Of a stretch of DNA of 64,000 nt, positions 56,585 through 64,000 are shown in pieces. The stretch covers positions 15,587,647-15,651,646 of the forward strand of contig JALIGW010000021.1 of NCBI GenBank assembly GCA_023053685.1, read 5' to 3'. Position numbers and translations under genes: made by a program. The notes under the pieces are model-generated. The model did not search any database, was not told the origin of the DNA, and worked only from the letters and a program-made list of their open reading frames with translations. This stretch comes from Diadophis punctatus similis. Lineage: Eukaryota > Chordata > Lepidosauria > Squamata > Dipsadidae. Each line of letters begins with the position of its first letter. Within the stretch, counting starts at the first letter, position 1.

Positions 56585-57146
56585 CCTGCATCATTCTTCT
56601 ATGGTGTCTCCGACTGGAGCCGGCACTGCCCTATCAATCAGCCACACTGTTTATTGTTTCAACCCGAGGAGGTCATGGCAGATAACACTGAGTGAGGCAG
56701 GAGGATGGCAGCCAACCATAATTAAAATACATATAAATCAGTTAAAACTTAACACAACATGGTTAACACAGCAATTGCTTAAGTAAATAAAGAGCTAATT
56801 GCAAAAGCTTTTGATGGAAAACATTTCTCTCTTTTTTGCAGCCACTCAGGTGAAGCTTACCGGCTCCACAATAGCATTTCCTTTTTTAAAAAAAACTCTT
56901 TAGATGTTTCATTCTAAGAGAATTAGGCCAGGAGCATTTCCCCTTCCAAAGGGGCTCCAAATTCTCCCCCGCCCCCAGGGGATGGAATAGGACAGCAAAG
57001 CCAGTCCTGCGGGAGGTCTTCCAAATTCTTCATGAACCCCCTTCCAAAGCCCTTGTCATAGGATCCCTTAAGAAAACAGCCCTCCTGAATGGCCGACGAC
57101 TTTCGTTAAGGCAAAGGCTGCCCCATCTGGGCAGGAGAATCCAGAT

Positions 57147-58516
<1,370 letters not shown>

Positions 58517-58934
58517 GATCGCAGGTAAGCAAATTGCCTCTCTTGACTGGCTTAATGGTGTCGCTGGATTCTCCCCACCTGTTCTGGGCATGATGGAAGC
58601 AACCGGTGGGGCTTTGTGTACCTGTCAAGGTGCTTAATTCATTCCTCTTTACTGTATTGGGAACCAGGGGTGGGTTCCAATTTTTTTACTGCTGCTGTGG
58701 GTGTGGCTTCTTTTGCGGGCGTGGCCTGATGGTCATGTGATGGTGGGCATGGCTTCGTAGTCATGTGACTGGGTGGTGGTTGCTGGATAGTCATGTGACT
58801 GGGTAGTCATGTGACTGGGTGGGCATGGCCAACTTGACGTCACTCACATCAAGGGTTAAGGTTAGGGTGCCTGGCCTCTCCTCGCCTCAAAGGCCTCAAC
58901 GAGATACAATTTCCCTGTCTATTTACTACTACTG

Positions 58935-59080
58935 AACATCCAGAAGTTGTGAATGCTCCAACACTGGACTTTTTAAAGAAAATGTTGGATAACCATTTGT
59001 CTGAAGTGGTGTAGGGTTTCCTGACTAAGCAGGGGGTTGGACTAGAAGACCTCCAACGTCTCTTCCAACTGTTATTCTAT
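58935..59080 (+). repeat. CR1 3' end inside the hAT element
   Basis: CCAGAAGTTGTGAATGCTCC, TTGGATAACCATTTGTCTGA and TTGGACTAGAAGACCTCCAA lead to a TTATTCTATTCTG tail. Confidence 0.93.
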
Positions 59081-59149
59081 TCTGTTCTGTTCTGTTCTGT
59101 TCTGTTCTGTTCTGTTCTGTTCTGTTCTGTTCTGTTCTGTTCTGTTCTA

Positions 59150-59234
<85 letters not shown>

Positions 59235-59243
59235 TGTGTGTGT
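59080..59243. repeat. Compound microsatellite (TTCTG)n-(TC)n-(TG)n
   Basis: About 70 bases of TTCTG continue the CR1 TTCTATTCTG tail, then about 65 bases of TC, then about 27 bases of TG. Confidence 0.98.
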
Positions 59244-59249
59244 TTTGGC

Positions 59250-59850
59250 AGACACCCAAAAGCCTCCCGTGTGTTGCTCCAAGCCTTCGCCTGCACCTCT
59301 GCACCATTTTTGGGTGCCCAGCTAACCGGGCTCCCCTCGTCCCTGACGCGGCTCCAACAGCGGTGGCTTAGGGAGATGCTGGCGGCGCAGGGGTGTGGGC
59401 GAAGGCTGGGAGGGGAGTGCAACACACAGGAGGCTCCCCACAGTTCCTCGGCTCATCTGGGCTGCAGCTGAGCCCGCTGCCATGAGCAGGCGGATGGAGG
59501 CACCCCTCCCCAGCCAGATCTTTCCGGATGAGACTTGGAGGAAAGCGCAGCTCATGGCTTCTACATTTCGCTGTGCTGCACGAAGTTTCCCAGCAAAAAC
59601 AGGGAAGGGGAAGAAACAGCCAGTGGAGAGCACACAGAGCTGCCCCTTCTTCGCAACAGCCGAGGATCTCTTCCGCTTGGAGCTCCAAGCTGCGGGGGGG
59701 GGGGGGCGGCTGCAATGCCGGCAGGTTTGGGGGTTCCTTCCCTCAGTGGTTCGTTTTCTTACCTCTAGGCAGCTCCGCGCCTTTTGATCTTTCTCGGGCG
59801 TGGAGAAAAGCGACCCTTTGAAGGGACCGAGTCTGCTTACCTCGCCGCCG
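59250..59850. other. GC-rich interior of the hAT element
   Basis: Overlapping open frames on both strands (up to 208 codons) with no recognisable domain. Could be captured host DNA or native element interior. Confidence 0.35.
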
Positions 59851-60164
59851 GTTTGCTTCCTTCCTGTGCATGCGCAGTGCCGAAAACTCAGCTTCTGAGC
59901 ATGCGCAGAAGAAAAAAACTGGATAAAAAAAAAGATGGCGGCGCCCATGGACCGGCACCGACCAAAGTGGGTCGGTGACGTCCTCGTGACATCACCAGCA
60001 GGTCGCTATCGGTTCGGGTGAACTGGTCTGAACCGGGAGGAACCCACCCCTGTTGGGAACACTCGCTGGCCTTGAATGAATCAGGAACTCATGCATTGGG
60101 TGCTAAAGGAGGGAAGGCAACAGCTAGGACACCAGACAGATCAATGCTCCTCAACCTGAGCCAC

Positions 60165-60445
60165 CTGTGTAGTTGAGCAATTTGTAAGGTGTTTGGTCTA
60201 GGTGCAAAGGCAGCAGTCTAGAAACTGGGAGGCTGTGAGTTCTAGTCCCACTTTAGGCATGAAAGCCAGATGGTGACTTTGGGCCAAACCCCAGGAGACG
60301 GTGAGTTCTAGTCCCACCTTCAGCATGAAAAACTAGGTGGCCTTGTCACTCACTCTCAGTCCCACTCATTCACAGGGTTGTTGTTCTGGGGAAAATAGGA
60401 GGAGAAGTCTTGAGTAATTAATAAAGGTGGCATAAAAATGTCCAT
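60165..60445 (+). repeat. tRNA-derived SINE (second squamate family)
   Basis: GTGAGTTCTAGTCCCACTTT (B-box-like), a duplicated GGAGACGGTGAGTTCTAGTC block, CACAGGGTTGTTGTTCTGG, GGGGAAAATAGGAGGAGAAG and a TAATTAATAAAGGTGGCATA tail are the standard order of this SINE type. Confidence 0.8.
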
Positions 60446-61835
60446 TATTGTCATTTTTTTCTGTCCTTGTAGAAAGATACCGGTAGTTTGTGAAGACTGG
60501 GATCCATCTTGAGTTTTCAGAAGCCCAAATTGGAAATACAGCAAGGTAATAAAGTCCAGATTTCCCTCTAAATATATAATGAGTGGTGACAGAAGGCAAC
60601 AATTTGAGAAAAGATTTCTAATTGTTATATGGGTTACGTGACTGAGTACAGGCTTGAGGTAAAATTAGGCCAGACTTATTATAATTTTAAAATAAGAGAG
60701 AGGAAGTGTTTTTTCTGATAGGGAGCAAGTAGCAGAGTCATTCATTATATTTCATACACCCACAGCTATAATTCAGAGTCTCAACCCTTCTGTTAAAATT
60801 CTTATGCATTATATAAAAAGGGAGGGAGGCATTATTTACATGAAGGCATTGTCCTCGTTTTTTCCCTTCTAAGGGCATCATGTATATTTATTTCCTCTTC
60901 AGAGGAAGCCCGAGTAAGAGCCTTCCTGAAATTTCTAATTTGGAAATTAATTTGTTGAATGTAGAGTGTAAATATAGTTTCTTACTGCAGAAGTCTTTGC
61001 CACTGAAGTCACTCTAAAAATACAATTATAATTGTATCCTGTAAAAGAGAGGAGTAAGTGGTGAGGAGGCAGGGCAGCCGTCAAGGTGTTCCCTCAGCCC
61101 GAGTCCAGTTGGCTCCTGGGTGTAAAATTCTCGCTCTCCCCAGAGTGGACCAGATGTAAGTCTTTTGTAAGAGGTTGGGAAGCTTCCACTCAGTCTGCCG
61201 CGAGCACCGCAGCACAATGCCAAACAGTCTTGCAAACAATCTGACATTGTTTCAGTGTTTCCTGAGTCCGAAATCTTGGCTTCGTTTATTGTCCTGATGG
61301 GATATTGAGGGCCTGGCAAGGATTTTCCCCAGGGCAGAAGCTGACTCTGTTGTGGGTTGCTGTCCCTGAGGATGGTCCAAGATGTAGAAAGTTCAAGTGT
61401 GCTTTGCAAGGGGTCTCTCCCCCCTGCCCTCCATCTTTGTGGTTCAATTCAAATAATTCTTCAGAAGGTTTTCCTCTTGCCACATCATGACCCATTTTGT
61501 TTCCTTCAGAAGTTCTGAGGATCTATTGTGTCCCCAACAAGATGCTGGGGGTTTTCAAATACTTTTCTGTGATTCTACCGAGAATAGGACAACTTTTAAC
61601 ACAGAACTGTCTCCTGTTACTCTGTTTGAGAATAATGTCAGAACAAAGATAACCAGGGTCTCAACCTGTCCTAGGTCATCCAAACATTCAAGTTGGGGTT
61701 CTAGGTATTGCTAATTGTCAATAAGTGTCACACTCATTACAACACGAACACATCTGAGCAAGTGTATTTTAGATCTGCCAGATTCAATTTTCTCAATATG
61801 ATAAGACATGTAAAATTAGATGGGTTTCTATTCTA
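60446..61835. other. Unassigned 3' flank
   Basis: Nothing recognised. Short frames near 61026-61495 have no domain. Confidence 0.3.
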
Positions 61836-61839
61836 TGCT

Positions 61840-62420
61840 GTGATGTAACTATAGCCACAAAGATCAGAATCATGCAAGCCGTGATATTCTTTGTGGAAAA
61901 GTTGGACTTTCAGAAGCAGGAAAGAAAGAGTCATGATGCTTTTCAACTTTGGTGTTGGGGAAGACACCAGAGAATGTTGTGGGTAGCCAAGAAGACAAAC
62001 CAATGGCTCATCAAACAAAGCAACACAAAATTCTTATTAGAGGCACAAACGACCAGGCTCAAACGGTCCTATTTTGGGCACACTATCTGGAGAAGCTCTA
62101 ATGCTGGGAAAGGTGGAAGAAAAGAGAAGGAGGAGGAGGAGGAGGAGGAGGAGGAGGAGGAGGAGGAAGAAAAAGAAGAAGATGAAGAAGATGAAGATGA
62201 AGATGAAGAAGAAGAAGAAGAAGATGAAGAAGAAGAAGAAGAAGAAGAAGAAGAAGAAGAAGAAGAAGAAGAAGAAGAAGAAGAAGAAGAAGAAGAAGAA
62301 GAAGAAAGACAACCAGTAGTAAGGTGGATGGTCTCAGTTACAGTAGTGATGGGTGCGGTGTTGGAAAGACCAGGTTAAGACTTGGTTGTCTGGTTGGGAT
62401 CAACTAGACACGCACTTGGT
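61840..62420 (+). pseudogene. BovB/RTE LINE ORF2 C-terminal fragment
   Basis: The translation reads TIATKIRIMQAVIFF, then DAFQLWCWGRHQRMLWVAKKTN, SNTKFLLEAQTTRLKRSYFG, a Gly-Lys-Val-Glu segment and, after a microsatellite, RQPVVRWMVSVTVVMG. This is the order of the C-terminal end of BovB ORF2 (DAFELWCWRR..., YFGH, LGKIEG-RRRRGRQ, RWLD). BovB is abundant in squamates. The copy lacks RT and endonuclease and is interrupted by an expanded GAR repeat, so it is dead. Confidence 0.88.
62127..62306. repeat. (GGA)n-(GAA)n microsatellite within BovB ORF2
   Basis: About 180 bases of GGA/GAA/GAT triplets inserted where BovB encodes its Arg-rich RRRRGRQ segment. Confidence 0.97.
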
Positions 62421-62679
62421 ATATTTTTTGTATTATGTGAAACACAGATCTTAGGTGTGAGGTGGAAAGTCTTGTCCTTTATTAGCCTCCTAAATGAAAC
62501 CTCATCAACAGAATAATATTATTTCTACTGTCATTAAGATGCAGGGAGAAGTCTATAATGGACCCTCATTTAATAAATCACATACATGACACACACTGTC
62601 AACTTTATGATCCTGATTGAAATGTTACTGAACAAGAACTTAATAATTTTTAAAATAATGCGCTTCTTCCAAACATTAC

Positions 62680-62985
62680 AGATAATTGAGCTGTTGCTGC
62701 ACTGTTATCTCTTCAGGAAATAATGGTAGATATTATTAAACCTATGAAAACAGGAAGAGCTGCTGGCTCCAGTGGCCATCCGATTGAATGGTACGAGATA
62801 TATATAGGGCTATTTTCTTAGCTGCCACGTAATTGGGCGTCTATAATAACATTTTTCCAACTTCCTTTAATGAGATTTCATCATTCTGATTTTGAAGGCT
62901 GGTAAATGTTCTCCTGATCGTGCAAGGTGTCATCTAATGCCCTTGTCCAGTATTGATGCTTTAAATGGATGATCTAAAATCCGAG
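62680..62985 (+). repeat. L1/Tx1-like or other LINE ORF2 relic
   Basis: Broken frames read IIKPMKTGRAAGSSGHPIEW then ILKAGKCSPDRAR and LMPLSSIDALNG, resembling the LP.GKSPGPDG...ILK-GKDP...YRPISLLNVD blocks at the start of an L1-like reverse transcriptase. Confidence 0.6.
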
Positions 62986-63202
62986 TAAGTTTATGGGGAA
63001 AGGTAAATTTATAAAATGAAAAATTACTTCTGCTTTGATAACAGTACTTGGAGGTATTACCATGTTAATTCTTTTAAGTTAAGTTATTTCACGAAACCAT
63101 GAAATTATTTTAAGTTTTATACCGGGAGGATAAAACCTAAGATTGTCCAGATTTGAGCTAGGGTATAATAACGGGAGTTATGGCTTTCCATACTTCCAGT
63201 TT

Positions 63203-63302
<100 letters not shown>

Positions 63303-63968
63303 TTATTTATATGCCGCTCGATCCATGAGGACTCTGAGCAGCTCACAGGAATACAGGTAAAAATAAACATTAAAAACAGATTTAAAAACTATATAACAAT
63401 TTAAAAAAAACCATTCAATCATCCGGTCACTACATGGGCCAACATCGATGGTTCATTGGCCCCCGGCTTGCCGAAAAAGCCAGGTCTTCACAGCTTTCCT
63501 AAAGGCCAATAAGGTGGGGACAGTCCGGATCTCGGGGGGGGGGGGGGTTAGCTGATTCCAAAGAGCTGGAGCAGCCACAGAGAAGGCCCTCGCCCATGGG
63601 CCCACCATCCGACACTGTTTAGCTGACGGGACCCGGAGCAGGCCCACCCTGTGAGATCTAACTGGGCGCAGGGGGGTATGTGGTAGAAGACGGTCCTGAA
63701 GATACTCTGGCCCTGAAACATATAGGGCTTTAAAGGTAATCACCAACACCTTAAATTGCATCCGGAGACCAATGGGCAACCAATGCAGCTCGCGCAAGAT
63801 GGCAGAAGTGTGGGTGTATCTAAGTACACCCACCACAGCACGCGCAGCTGCATTTTGCACCAGCTGAAGTCTCCGAACACTCTTCAAGGGTAGCCCCATG
63901 TAGAGCGCATTGCAGTAATCAAGCCGTGAAGTGACAAGGGCATGAGTGACCGTGAGAAGTGCCTCCAT
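63303..63968 (-). pseudogene. L2-clade LINE ORF2 C-terminal fragment
   Basis: A 171-codon minus-strand frame (63453-63968) reads LLTVTHALVTSRLDYCNALY, LVQNAAARAVVGVLRYTH, LRELHWLPIGLRMQFKVLVI and AFSVAAPALWNQL, then KAVKTWLFRQAG. It is the sister of the copy at 15200-15955. A run of G (63534-63547) inserts Pro residues. 5'-truncated near 63968; no RT motifs. Confidence 0.9.
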
Positions 63969-64000
63969 ATACTTTATACATATACTGTTTCTTTATAGAA

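Larger units (their letters stand above)
58657..60060. mobile_element. Composite 1.4-kb hAT element
   Basis: The element at 58665-60052 has ends CAGGGGTGGGTTCC and GGAACCCACCCCTG, flanked by TTGGGAAC at 58657-58664 and 60053-60060. The outer parts match the 524-base element (GTGGGCGTGG-like motifs left; GCATGCGCAG and GCGCCCATGGACCGG right). Inside are a CR1 3' end with its microsatellites (58930-59243) and a GC-rich 600-base segment (59250-59850) with no recognised gene. No transposase. Confidence 0.93.

Noticed and set aside
62037..62312. Poly-Phe, poly-Glu and poly-Lys frames
   Set aside because: Translations of a GGA/GAA array within a dead BovB fragment.

Overview
The window is nuclear DNA of a squamate reptile, most probably a snake. 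The host genes are vertebrate and intron-split. The repeats are those typical of squamates: many 3'-end copies of a CR1-type LINE, a BovB/RTE ORF2 fragment, L2-clade LINE ends, tRNA-derived SINEs, palindromic hAT MITEs and very long simple repeats growing out of LINE 3' tails. The species call is inference. The squamate call is fairly firm.

Two protein-coding genes can be supported, both on the + strand. (1) TMEM72 at 1246-5892: four exons with matching splice phases encode the last 219 residues of a four-pass membrane protein. The first coding exon is not visible and probably lies upstream of the window. (2) CXCL12 (SDF-1) at 31315-46435: exon 1 at 31315-31378 carries the signal peptide, exon 2 is 37689-37806, exon 3 is 41924-42010 and a beta-specific exon 4 is 46420-46435. 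Reading through the exon 3 donor gives the 90-residue alpha precursor. Splicing to exon 4 gives the 94-residue beta precursor. Exon 1 lies in a GC-rich, CpG-dense island at about 30450-31650. The beta 3' UTR probably runs to the AATAAA at 48886.

Layout: 1-6300 TMEM72 and its introns; 6300-30300 intergenic, packed with CR1, L2, SINE, MITE and Penelope-like pieces plus long AT-rich stretches with nothing recognisable; 30450-48910 CXCL12; 48910-64000 a repeat-dense 3' flank. That flank has a CR1 copy split by a hAT element, a second composite hAT element, several giant microsatellites, a BovB fragment and an L2 fragment. No tRNA, rRNA, CRISPR or prokaryotic-type features were seen.

The two genes do not form a pathway: CXCL12 is a secreted chemokine and TMEM72 is an uncharacterised membrane protein. 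Their adjacency is a known vertebrate synteny, but here they are in tandem only about 25 kb apart. I did not find a convincing new biological system. The most interesting structures are the hAT-derived hairpins and hAT insertions lying in or beside CXCL12 transcript sequence, hammerhead-ribozyme-like motifs near 25.5-26.0 kb, and several direct examples of microsatellites seeded by retroelements.
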